A stretch of 64,000 nt of DNA from Scenedesmus sp. ARA3. Taxonomy: Eukaryota > Chlorophyta > Chlorophyceae > Sphaeropleales > Scenedesmaceae. The notes beneath the pieces are model-generated. The model was not told where the DNA came from and did no database searches. It saw only the letters and a program-made list of their open reading frames with translations. The position numbers and the translations under genes were made by a program. Shown one piece after another: positions 47,625-59,431 of the stretch; the stretch's first letter is position 1, and every line of letters begins with the position of its first letter. The stretch covers positions 32,558 to 96,557 of the forward strand of contig RWJK01001534.1 of the NCBI GenBank assembly GCA_004335835.1. The letters are read 5' to 3'.

Positions 47625-48902
47625 GAAGCCATCATTTGAGTTACACGTAGCACTGTTGCGCACAGTCGGAAGATGCAAAGGAACGAATGTAGGCGCGGTG
47701 CCTGGAACGGTTATCACAACCTGTCGGGCGTAATCTACGCAAAACGTGTTACAGAGTGTTTCTCGCACCAATATGACGACGCCACGCAGCACGTTGCTGC
47801 ACATTCACACCCTCATGCCACATCATGTGACTCACATGACTGTGCAATGCCACAACTTTGACTGCAGGTCAAACCCTGCTACAGCTGTTCAACCGCCAAC
47901 GCAATTGTGCTGGCAGGATCCACATGCCAGCACATGCACTGTCTCTTGGCTAAAAATTTTAACATTTCATCATACGCGTAACTGCAGGCCCTGCTGAACT
48001 TTGCAGGCATCCTGTGTACCGCGTGCAAGCTGGTGCTCTTCCTGCTTACAGTATGAAAAGTTGCAGGAACTACATTTTGCAGTAGCCAAATGCAACATAA
48101 TGCAGGCCACTGCCCATTGCTCACACAAGCTGCCGGCCCAGCAGGCACTACCAACCACTGCCCCAGCTGCACCTCCAGGTGCATCAGCCCCTTGGTGCCA
48201 ACTTGGTGGGTTGAACCCACCCCCCAAACAACAGCAGATACTGCTGCCCCAGCGCTCTACTGCCCCAGCGGTTACTGGTGGTGACTACTGCCCCAGCTGC
48301 GCGTCCCGGTACGTCAACTTCCAACTTGGTGCCAGTCCAGCCCTCAAAGTCTGCAAAGATTTACTGCTGTCCCAGCCCCACTGCCCCCAGCGTCACTGCC
48401 CCAGCTGTACCGCCCCAACCCCACCGCCCAAGCTGCTCTACTGCTGTTCTACTCTCCCTGCTGCGCTACTGCTGCCCTGCTGCTGCGCTACTGCCACAGC
48501 TGCGCCTCCAGGTACATCAGCTTCAGCATCAGCGGCTTCTACTGCAGGCCGACTTCTGCTACAGCCGCCCAGCGCTACTGCCACAGCTGTGCTGCCCCAG
48601 TTACACCTCCGTTCATGCTCTGCTACAGCCAACCATAGCCGTCCGTAGTTACTGCCCCAGCTGCGCCTCCAGGTACATCAGCTTCAGCATCAGTGACAGC
48701 ACCGGCCCGAACCAACAGCTGACACATCTGCCCCAGCTGCACGCCCCAGCTTTACCAGTCAAGTTCTGCCACAGCCGTCCACCTGCTACTGCCCCAGCTG
48801 CGCCTCCAGGTACATCAGCTTCCTGCGTAGGATGAATACTTGGCCCCAACCCAGCATCCCACCAACAACAGACACTACTGCCATAGCTGCTCTACTGCCT
48901 CA
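47625..48902 (-). repeat. Transporter upstream region and NEK 3'-flank echoes
   Basis: The left ~500 bp hold the transporter promoter region; no element is recognised. From about 48160 to 48825 the last coding bases of the NEK gene ([18 protein letters not shown]) recur five or more times (about 48165, 48290, 48490, 48652, 48792) between ctactgccccagctg-type filler. The real end is at 48903. Confidence 0.85.
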
Positions 48903-51900
48903 CTACTGCCCCAGCTGTGCCTCCAGGTACATCAGCTTCAGCATCAGTGGCAGCACCGCAGCAGCCTTGGCCCGATCCGGGATGATGCGCGCCACACTGG
49001 CCACCAGCAAGCCCTCGCTGCTGCTGCTGCTGCCGCTGCTGCCATCCTGCTGCTGCTCTGATGACTCTGCCATCATGTTGATGAGCATGTGCAGCGCCTC
49101 AAAGTTTTTGGCCCCGACCTGCAGGCACAGCGGCACAGGCAACGAGACAGCATGTATCATCAGGTGATGATGGATATCAGCTTGCAGGACGCATCATCAT
49201 CTTGATGAGCATGTGCAGCGCTTCAAAGTCTTTGGCACCAACCTGCAGGCAGAGCAACATGAAACGAGCGATGAAACAGCTGGCGTCAAGCACGATGTGT
49301 AGCAGCAGCAGGTGGTGGCGATGAAGTTGCACAGCAGATACACCTTGCATCTTGCAACAGCACATGGATGGGCTCTGCTTCCGCGCTGTGTTTGTGACGG
49401 GTTGAGCAGCGAATCATAACTATGTCGCTATATACAGTTGCATATCCCGAGCAAGCAGCAGACCCTTTCCTGCAACCCACCATTTCCGTAATGCTCTTCT
49501 GCAGCGCCGGCAGCGCCTGTTGCATGTGGTGTGACCTGTCGCTGCTGGGCGGCGTGGCATTTGCATCCTCAGCAGGCTCATGCAGCACAGGAGTGGTGGG
49601 CCCTCCGTTTCCTGCAGCCGCCAGGTCAGCGGCCGAAGAGCTTTCCTGCAAGCTGAGCCCCTGCAGCTGCAGCTCCGGCGGCTGAGGGCTGCTGCTGCTG
49701 CTGCCGCTGCCGCCTGCAAGACCAGACAAGCAGGCAGCAGCAGCAGCACCATCTGTTGAGCCCCAGGCTTGCCTTGCTGCAGGCACAGCAGCAGCAGCAG
49801 CACACTGCTGCTGCCTGCTTGCAGGCTGCTGCAGAGACCAAAAGGGTTCTATTTGCCCTTTGGATGGCCCTGCTGCTTCTATTTCCTCCCCTGACAAAGA
49901 CACAGGCTCCCTAATGATCACTTGTACTGTTGCTGCTGGATCCGCCCCTGCTGCTGCTGTTGCGAAGCTGCATGCGCTGCTGCCTGCTTGCGTTGGTGGC
50001 TGCCCAATAACCAAATCTGGCAGCACTAGCGGGTTGACCACTGTATGCTGCTGCTGTGAACACTGAACTGGCTCTGGCAAGCGGTGTATGTCTCCTAAAA
50101 TTGCATGCAGGAAAGTAACGCACACCCACCAATTAGTACCTTGTGTGCTGCCACCACACCCAGCCTGGTGACCTTACACTGACACAATACCTAATGCAGT
50201 GCTCAAAGACATTCACAGCCAGTCCCTCGACATGAAGAGCAGCTGCATCAGATTGCTCACCAGTGGCACGGGTGACCCCGCCCGCTTTCTTGTCTGCTGC
50301 TGCTGAAGTGGGTCGGCCGCCAGACCCTGCTGTTACGGGCCTGCTGCTGCTGCTGCTGGGCTCTGCAGTTGCCTTTGTTCGCTGCTGCACGCTTCTGCTG
50401 GCACTGATGACTGTTTTGGCAGATGCTGCTGCTGCATCAGCTGCTGCTGCTGAGCTGGGCTGCTTCTTGGCTGCACCAGCAGCTGCTGCACTTCCCGCCC
50501 CTACAGCAGCATCAGCAACAGTGCAAAGCAGTGTGAGCAGCAGGTTCATGGATTGCCGACGTCACAGACAGACATCTAGGACGTGTTCAGCTACAGCTGA
50601 GGAAGAGCAGCTGCAAATACGATACCACACCGCTACCATCACATGCTGCTTGAGGCTTGTGCACTGTGCCTCATCCCCAGGCAAACCACAAGTTGCAAAA
50701 ACCCACCTGTCAAGGCACCTGGCCCTGCAGAGCCGCCTGCCCCAGCCATCACATGCGGTGCAATGCCCGCCAGGGCGGGCTTTGCCACCTGGGCCACATG
50801 ACAGCATCATGCACTTCAAGGCCCCTGCTTTTCCATCCAAACATAAAACACAACCCCCACCTGTTAGTGCGCCTGGCCCTGCAGAGCTGCCTGCCCCAGC
50901 CATCACATGCGGTGCAATGCCCGCCAATGCCGGCTTGGCCACCTGGGCCACATGACAGCATCATGCACTTCAAGGCCCCTGCTTTTCCATCCAAACATAA
51001 AACACAACCCCCACTTGTTAGTGCGCCTGGCCCTGCAGAGCTGCCCGCCCCAGCCATCACATGCGGTGCAATGCCTGCCAGTGCCGGCTTGGCCACCTGG
51101 GCGGTGGATGGCAGGGCCAGGCCCAGCTCTGCTGCTGCTTCCCGCACCGCCCTGAGGGCCAGCAGGCTGCTGGTGTCGGGGCGCTTGCGGTGGTCCTGAA
51201 CAATGAAGCAGCGACACGGCACGGCATGCACATTATTGATGTTGACGTGGGTGATGAAGCCCAGAGCATTGCTGTGCCACTGCTTCTTCAGAGGTGCAAG
51301 TAAGCGGATGACAGCAGCAGCAGGCACTTGCAGCTGCAAGCTGAGGTAGGTAACTGCTGTATGCTCCTCTTGCTTAGCCTTGATACTTGCTGGTCTACAT
51401 CTCCTCCTTCCCCTCCTGTTGCTCAATTCACATGTTGCTGACAAATACAAACCCATACATGTGCTACAGTGCTATCAAAAAGTGCTCTCAAAAAAAAGCC
51501 CACAGCCTCACCAGAGTGAGGCAGGCCTTGACCACGTCTGTCACCTGCTTTGCTGCAAGCTGAGCCACCTTGCTGGCGTACGGCCTAACAACCCTCCTGC
51601 CTTTTCACATATTTGCTGTTCAACCAAAAAGCCACACATGTGCTACACAAAGTGCTTTGAATAGAATGCAGCCTCACCAGCGTGAGGCAGGCCTTGACCA
51701 CGTCTGTCAGCACCGTTTCTGCAAGATGACGTGCCTTGCTGGTCTACCATGCGTTTCAAGACCCCCTCCCCCCCTGTTGCTCATTTTGCATGTTAATATA
51801 TAGTCAAGAAGCCACACGTGGTGCTACACAAAGTGCTCTCAAAAGCACACAGCCTCACCAGTGTGAGGCAGGCCTTGACCACGTCTGTCAGCTCCTTGCT

Positions 51901-51953
51901 GTAGCCCTGCACTGCCGGGTACTTGCCCCGCAGGATCTTCAGGATCAGCGCAC

Positions 51954-51993
<40 letters not shown>

Positions 51994-54760
51994 GCAGCGC
52001 AACCGGATTTTCAATTGGTTTGCACAGCAACCTAATCACGCACACGTGGCAACGCATCTACGCTTTGGCTGCATAGGGCTGATTCCACCGCCTGCTGCAG
52101 ATGTGAGCACTGTGGTTGCAGCCTGCCCATCTCATGCTTCAGCAGGATAGGCAGCAGTAAGCAGATGCTGTGCTTGTGTTTTGCTTGGTGTTGCGTGCAC
52201 GTGCCGCCCGCCTGCTACCCTGCTGCTGCAGCACAGCGCGCCGCACCTGGTTGTCTGCGTCAAAGGGGTGCTTCTGTGTGCAGCACTCGTACAGGCACAC
52301 GCCCAGCGCCCACACGTCACTCTTTGTGTTGTACGGCTTGTCCTCACACATCTCTGCGGGCAGCAGGTGCAGCACAAAGAGCAGACACAGCAGTGTGTGA
52401 GCATGTGCTGCGCACGACACAACATGCACGTCACGCTTTGTGTTGTAGGGCTTGTCCTCACACATCTCTTTGGGCAGCAGGTGCAGCACAAAGAGCAGAC
52501 ACAGCAGTGTGTTGTCAGTTGCATCACACAACCCAAGGTTGGCGTGCAAGTAGATTGAGCATGGCTGGCGGCAGAGCACAGCGCTGTGCTAGCACAGGAT
52601 CAGAAGTTAAGCTTTTGGTTCCAAGCTACATATGTTGTGACGCAACAGCGGTTACTGCTGTATGTGGGCCTTTCCTGCAAACCTCAAAGAATAGCCACCA
52701 CCAATTGTGCTCTTCTCACCTGGCGACAGGTAGTAGGGCGTGCCGATCACTGTCTTTGCAAAGTTTGTGTTGGTGGTCAGCACCTGCAGCAGCAGCCATG
52801 GCAGCGCAGCACAAGTTCAAGCTTACACGCGCTGCTGCTAAAGAAAGCGGATGGTTGCCACAACTGCCAAGGCACACATCACCCGGATGCAGTGGCTGCA
52901 CGCGCTTGTGTTTCAGCCGCATGCACGTCAGCTGATGCACCTAAATGCAAGCACGGCCTGTACAGAGTTGCTAGCTACCTTGGCCACTCCCAGGTCTACT
53001 AGCTTTACGTTGTGCTGCTGGTCCAACAAGTTGTTGAGCAAACCCGACACCCCAAAATCCACCCCACCCCCTAAACCCGATAAATCCAAACACTTCTGTG
53101 CAGGTTGTCCCACGTTGGCCACGCCCAGGTCTCCCAGCTTCACGTTCAGCTGCTGGCCCAGGAACTGAGCACGCCCTAAAACCAACCCTAATCATAAACA
53201 AGCGGTATACAGCTTTCTCCCACCTTGGCCACGCCCAGGTCCCCCAGCTTCACGTTCAGCTGCTGGTCCAGGAAGGTGTTGAGCAAACCCGACAGCCTGA
53301 ATCCACCCCACCCCCTAAACCCTTAAACTAAAACACTGGGGTACAGGTTTTCCCACCTTTGCTACCCCCAGGTCCCCCAGTTTTACGTTGAGCTGCTGGT
53401 CCAGAAAGGTGTTGAGCGTCTTCATGTCCCGGTGCAGCACCTTGCGGCTGTGCATGTGGTGCAGACCCAGCAGCATCTGCAGCAGCAGCGCAGCAGATGC
53501 AAGCATGTGATGATCCGCTTGCTACAGTTCCAGTGGAGTGTGTGATGAAGCACTGCAGAAACAACCCTGCTGTCCTGTTTCACAGCTGTTGCTGTCGCAA
53601 GGCTAACAGCACATGCTATGCTGCCTGCCAACACAGCCCCAACTGGCACAACTGGTGAGTTGCAGCACAATGGCATTGTGGGTTTCAGCTATGCACTGCA
53701 CTAGCAGCAACCAATGCATTCCATACAGCTTTGCTGCATGTGCTGCCATGCTGAGTCAGCATTGCTGACCTGGATGAAGAACTTCCAGATGATCTGCTCC
53801 GGCAGCTTGCTGGCCTGCCTCTTTATGAACTCGTACAGGTTGCCCGCTGCTGCATACTCCATGCAGATGTACAGCTTGCCCTGCAGCAGGCAGCAGCAGG
53901 CAGCAGCGACAGCAGCACTTGCATGTGTTCATACAGCACAGTAATAGCCAAACACCTGGAAAGACAAGCTGCATGTCATAGGAGTCAAGTACAGTGATGC
54001 ACAGCAAACAGAGCTGCCCCAGCTGTGTTATGGATTGACAACTGCTCCTGCTGTTGCACACAGGGTGCCGCTCGCTGGTGCTGCAATTACTGGTGCTGCA
54101 ACTACAGGAAATTGCCAAATCGTTGCTGCACGTATGGCAGACAGCAGGAGCTGTGGCTGCAGAAGTGCAGTGCTGCTGGTGGCATCTGCTGCTGCTGGTT
54201 CTTATTGCTGCATCTGATGCTGTTGTAGTTGTTACCTTGTCCAAGAAGGAGTCAAAGTACTTGATGATGTACTCAGAGTCAAGGGAGCTGAGGATCTGCA
54301 TCTCTTTGATGCACTCCTCTTGCTCCTGCAAGCAGCAGCGCACAGACAGTAAGCATGACCTGGCACTGCCTTCAACAGGCCTAGCAAGAACCTTCTCAGC
54401 TGCTGCACAACACAGATACAAACGACTCATGTTGAAGCATGTATATGTGATTGTGGCAAGTGTTTCCCTCTGTGGGTGTGAAGCTGATGAGTTACCTTTC
54501 TGCTCATGCCCTGAAGGTCCACTTCTTTCAGGGCGTATGTGTTCCTGCAGGAGTTGCACAGCTCTGTGAGCATCTCGTCGCGTGAAACGGCTTCTAAAGC
54601 CGTATACGCGTTCAATCCTCATCTGGGAGGCTAGCCTGCAGTTCCTGTGCAGTTTCCCTCCACACCTGTCCACTTTTCTCGTAGCCCTGTACACTGCACC
54701 GTAGCTGCCAGTACCTATTTTCTCTTTAACAATAAAGTCTTCTAGCGTCGACCTGGCCAT
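48903..54760 (-). CDS. NEK (NIMA-related) protein kinase
   Basis: A Ser/Thr kinase of the NEK family, usually tied to cilia, basal bodies and the cell cycle. Thirteen exons: 54666-54760, 54496-54544, 54236-54325, 53770-53880, 53357-53476, 52720-52783, 52247-52353, 51859-51954, 51097-51195, 50707-50788, 50261-50500, 49481-50094, 48903-49118; 1983 nt, 660 aa, phases consistent. Kinase marks: glycine loop [19 protein letters not shown] lysine, HRDMKTLN catalytic loop, and GDLGVAK (DLG in place of DFG). Then [20 protein letters not shown] and the final HRKRPD. The domain spans ~1-260. The C-terminal half is Ala/Ser/Gln-rich and low in complexity, ending with a helical block ([12 protein letters not shown] ... 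[10 protein letters not shown]). ATG at 54760 gives MARSTLEDF; an upstream codon in frame is less likely. Exon edges are echoed throughout. Confidence 0.9.
49196..49245 (-). repeat. Upstream echo of the NEK last exon
   Basis: This repeats [16 protein letters not shown] with its acceptor about 120 bp upstream of the real exon start at 49118. Confidence 0.85.
50789..51096 (-). repeat. Two ~154-bp units between NEK exons 9 and 10
   Basis: Near-identical units (about 50789-50942 and 50943-51096) contain the exon 10 sequence ([18 protein letters not shown]) with acceptor gtggcccag, followed by a shared ~70-nt intron stretch. The reading frame from exon 9 stays open into the first unit, so tandem-acceptor or exon-repetition isoforms are possible. 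Confidence 0.88.
51505..51730 (-). repeat. Two downstream echoes of NEK exon 8 donor end
   Basis: The exon end reading [10 protein letters not shown] with its donor recurs at about 51506-51535 and 51672-51710, with the ctcctg-cttgctggt intron filler also shared. Confidence 0.85.
52430..52490 (-). repeat. Upstream echo of NEK exon 7
   Basis: A copy of the acceptor and segment [11 protein letters not shown] sits ~120 bp upstream of the real exon, with a shared ggcagcaggtgcagcacaaa block. Confidence 0.88.
52975..53290 (-). repeat. Three downstream echoes of the NEK activation-segment exon
   Basis: The exon 5 end [16 protein letters not shown] with donor recurs at about 52977-53038, 53110-53165 and 53223-53282, each followed by aaacccgacancc-type filler. 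These copies carry the kinase metal-binding DLG motif. Confidence 0.9.
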
Positions 54761-55729
54761 GGTGTTGCCCTCGGCTTGGTGAATGAAAGTTGCGAACGAC
54801 ACTCGTACCCGTAGTTACACAACCGTTTGAAGGAAACAACAACAAGAAAGAAGTATGTTTGCCAGTAGAAGAGGAGATAGGGAACCGAGACTTGCCGGCA
54901 ACCATATACGCACAACTAGCAGGCCATCTACACCCCGAACCAGCTGAACACCGGTGGCAGCTTCTCCATGATCAAACATTCCCCGGCTAGGACCCTATAG
55001 CTTCTAAAATGTACTATATATGTATGTTCGGCATGCATTTCGTTCATAATAAACACATGCGCACTCTGTCTGGCTCAGCACCACCAGTCCCTGACAGCAG
55101 CAGGCTGCAGAAACATTGGGCAAGGCAAGCGACAGCAGGCGCCTCACCAAGCTGACATGTTCTACTGTAGCTCCACGCCAAAGGAGCCTGGTAGATGCCA
55201 GTTGGTTGAAAATACCACGGCATGTGTCTGCATAGCAGCACGCGAGGGGTGATGGACCAAGCGGCCAGCTGGCGCAAGCTGGCCTATCAGTCACCACTCA
55301 CCTGGGGCAGGCAGCAGCCCTTGCTGCTCTTGAAAACTGTACAGCAGCCCTAGCTTGACTGGCAGCCAGCGCCGCATAGCGTGTTGCTCCAGCCACACCA
55401 GTCCCAGTGGCAGCACCAACGACCTGCAGTGCAGTATGGATAGCAACACGCGTCAGTGCTGAGCAACAAGGAGCTGCTGCACAGCATCATCACAGAATCA
55501 CTTACAGTGCAACCCTGTTTGGCCTTGATAATAAGAGCTGTTGTTCACAACAATCTCTGCACGATCATGCACGTATCCACAGCAACCAAGGTAACTGCGG
55601 CTCTCACGCTGTTGTTCAGGAAGCACAGCACACCTTCTGTGCCGGCACCGTCGTGCAGCAGTACGTCTGCTGTCAAGCTCCAAAACATGGAACCGCGCAC
55701 TGCCTGCGCAAGCCGTGAGAACCCGCTCG
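54761..55729. other. Intergenic: NEK promoter side and MFS 3' flank
   Basis: No gene recognised. A ttaca (TGTAA on minus) at 55502-55506 could be the MFS polyadenylation signal, ~225 nt past its stop, but the motif is short. Confidence 0.4.
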
Positions 55730-58073
55730 TTACGCCTCTGTGGCTTTGCGCCCCAGGGACCCAAAGCGAGCAAACAAGGTCAGCAGCAGCAGCGCAGCGA
55801 GCGAGGCGCAGCCGCCACCGTAGAAGCAGCCGGTGTTGCCCAGGGCCCTGCTGTTGGTCCAGTCGCTGAGGCAGCCCGCCAGCGTGTTGCTGGCAACCAG
55901 GGCAAAGCCTGCGGGCGGCAAATAATAAGCAGCAGTAGCAATGGCAGATGGTGATTTGCACAGCAGCCGGTGTTGCCCAGGCCCTCCTGTTTGTCCAATC
56001 GCTAAGGCGGCCAGCCAGCGTGTTGCTGGCCACAAGTGCAAAGCCTGCAAAGAGCAGACATATGTACAGCAGCAACGGCACATGATAAATGCACAGCAGC
56101 CGGTGTTGTTCAGGCCCCTGCTGTTTGTCCAATAGCTGAGGCAGCCTGCCAGCGTGTTGCTGGCCACCAGTGCAAAGCCTGCAGAGAGCAGACATATGTA
56201 CAGCCGCAACGGCAAGATTCAGGCCCCTGCTGTTGGTCACGTCGCTGAGGTATCCTGCCAGCGTGTTGCTGGCCACCAGCGCAAAGCCTGCGAATGTAAT
56301 ACAGATGCAACGCAGCGGCAGCGGCAGCATATGAGGTAACAGAAGGTACACACCAAGGTGATGTGCGTTGTTTACGGGATGAACACAGCCTGCCAGCGTG
56401 TTGCTGGCCACGAGCGCAAAACCTGCAGGCGGCAAGCAGTAAACAGCACCAGCGGCCAAACTGTGAAATGCACAGCAGCCGGTGTTGCCCAGGCCCCTGC
56501 TTTGTCCAATCGCTGAGGCAGCCTGCCAGCGTGTTGCTGGCCACAAGTGCAAACCCTGCAGAGAGCAGACATATGTACAGCAGCAACGGCACATGGTGGA
56601 ATGCACAGCAGCCGGTGTTGCCCAGGCCCCTGACGTTTGTCCAATAGCTGAGGCAGCCTGCCAGCGTGTTGCTGGCCACCAGTGCAAAGCCTGCAGAGAG
56701 CAGACGTACGTACAGCAGCAACAGAAACGCATGGTGAATGCACAGCAGTCAGTGTTGCAACAGCCCCTGGCGTTAGTACTGTCGCTGAGGCATCCTGCCA
56801 GCGTGTTGCTGGCCACCAGCGCAAAGCCTGCGGATGGAAGAGGTATGTACAGCAGCAGCGGTGGCAGGCGTTGCACTAATCGCTGATGCCTGGCATGCTG
56901 TTGTACGGCATGTTGTGTGGACCACTGTGGTGGTGGAGTGTGCAGGCAGCCAGAGAGAACTCGCAGACCCTTGTTGGGCCTTCCTGAGTCCTTACAAAAG
57001 CTATGCACGATACGAACACAGGATGAGAGCAGAGAACTCTGAAGCCTTCCAAAGTGCCAGCTCGCTCACCCAACAAGAAGTCAGTGAAGCTGACTGCGGT
57101 GCCGCCCAGCTTGCCAATGCCCGGCACGCTGCTGTGTGGCATGTGGGCGGCCACCATGGCGGTGATTGTGGAATGCGTGAGCGCCATATGAATGCCCAGC
57201 AGCGACGCTCCCAAGAGCATGCCTGCGGCAGGCAATAGCCGCAGCAGCATGAAAGGCAACAAAGTTGAGTGCAGATCGCAATGACAGCTAGCATGGTGGA
57301 GAGCGTCAGCGCCATGTGCACACCCAGCAGCGCCGTGGCCAGGGACATGCCTGCGGCAGCAGGCCCTGCGGCAGCAGATAAAGTAAGAAAGGTGCCGGTG
57401 CCCGGCACGCTGTGCGGCATGTGGGCGGCCACCATGGCGGTGATTGTTGAATGCGCCATATGGATGCCCAGCAGCGCGGCCCCAAGGAACATGCCTGCAC
57501 CACATATATATCACATCTCAAATCAGGAGTCAATGCAGAGCAAGCAGGCAGCAAGCTTAGTGCAGTGCGGCAATTGGTCGCCACGCAGCTATGCAATCTC
57601 ATCATTGACGTGAGAAGCAAGCAACCATGGAATGGATTATTGGTGTGCCGCAAGCAGCTCCGTGTGGGTTTCCAGCAGCGCAGCGCCCAGCAACATTGCC
57701 TGCAGCATCAAAAGCAGTCTGAAAAACAAACAAAAGCTGTTTGGCGGCCGCTCACCTGGCATGTTGCCTGTCAGCTGCGAGGCGAAGACCCAGTTGCCCA
57801 GAGCCATGGCTGCAAGGCCCACGCCCAGCAGCCGGTTGCGCACCTGCGCAGCAGCACAGACACAAACAGCAGCAGCAGCAGCAGCAGTAGCGGCAGCAGC
57901 AGCAGCAAAGGTCGCAGCTGGCATGTGCTTGCAGAAGAATTTTTTACAAAAGGTCACATCGCAGGCTGCAACTGCATCATGTCAACATGCTCAGGCGCTC
58001 AGTTGCCCAGAGCCATGGCTGCAAGGCCCACGCCCAGCAGCCTGTTGCGCACCTGCGCAGCAGCACAGACACA

Positions 58074-58130
<57 letters not shown>

Positions 58131-58591
58131 GTTATGCCAATGTTGCAAGGCCCACGCCCAGCAGCCTGTTGCGCACCTGCGCAGCGGCAGCGGCAGCAGC
58201 AAAGCTTGCCATCCGCAGGTACTTGCACGATGACGCCGAGCGCTATATAACGCATGCCTGCTTTCAGCAAGCTATCCTGCACAGCATATGCTCTAGCTGT
58301 ATTCTAAACACAGCGAGTGCTTTTCCCTGTATGCTGCTGCTGCTGAGCTTGGAAAGCGGTTCTTTCAGCAACGTCTGCATGCTGGCAGTCACCTAGCCTG
58401 TGCAAAGGCTGCCAATAACCGGTGCACACTGCAATGTTGTTGTGTTCATATCCGCTTGCCTGGATGCTGCTGCCGCTGAGCTTAGACAGCGGCGCTGTGA
58501 GCAGCGTCTGCAGCAGGCTGTTGAGCAGGTACAGCAGCGGGATGTGACTGGCAGGCATGACCTGCAGCAGCAGCAGCAGCAGCAGCAGCAT

Positions 58592-58622
<31 letters not shown>

Positions 58623-59400
58623 AGGGCACTGTGCAGGTGCATTGTGATGTCTGCAGTAGGCTGTTGAGCAGGTACAGCAGCGGGATGTGGCTGGCAAGCA
58701 TGACCTACAGGGCAGCAGCAGCAGCAGCAGCAGTAGCAGGGCAACAGGCGATTAGCAGGGCTGTGGTGCAGTTGCTTTAATGATGTCTGCAGCAGGCTGT
58801 TGAGCAGGTACAGCAGCGGGATGTGGCTGGCAGGCATGGCCTACAGGGCAGCAGCAGCAGCAGCAGCAGCAGAACAACCCGCAATTAGCAGGGCTGTGGT
58901 GCAGTTGCTTTGATGATATCTGCAGCAGGCTGTCGAGCAGGTACAGCAGCGGGATGTGGCTGGCGGGCATGACCTGCAGCAGCAGCAGCAGCAACAAGCA
59001 GCAGCCAGTCAGCAGGGCACTGTGCAGTTGCACTGGTGATGCTTGCAGCAGGCTGTTGAGCAGGTACAGCAGCGGGATGTGGCTGGCAGGCATGACCTGC
59101 AGCACAGCAGCAGCAGCAGGCAGCAGCAGCAGGCAGCAGACAATCAGCATGGCAGTGTGCTGTGATATCAAAGCGAGTGAAGTACACCACAGCAGCAAAC
59201 CGCACCATCAAGTGCCTGGCAGCCGCCCCCCCACCTGTTTGGCCCTCAGGCCGACAAAGGCAGCATCAAAGCGGGTGAAGTAGACCACAGCAGCTACTGC
59301 CAGCGCCTGCCAGTAGGCTGGCTTGAAAGCAGCCACCAGCGCCCGAAGCTTCTGAGGTAGGCTGTACTGTGGGGCAGGTGATGGAGTGTCCCCTGCTGCT

Positions 59401-59431
<31 letters not shown>

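Noticed and set aside
55545..57008. A 487-codon minus-strand frame that looks like a repeat protein
   Set aside because: It is made of tandem copies of the MFS last exon start plus intron filler; the copies shift relative to the family frame and only the last joins to the gene.
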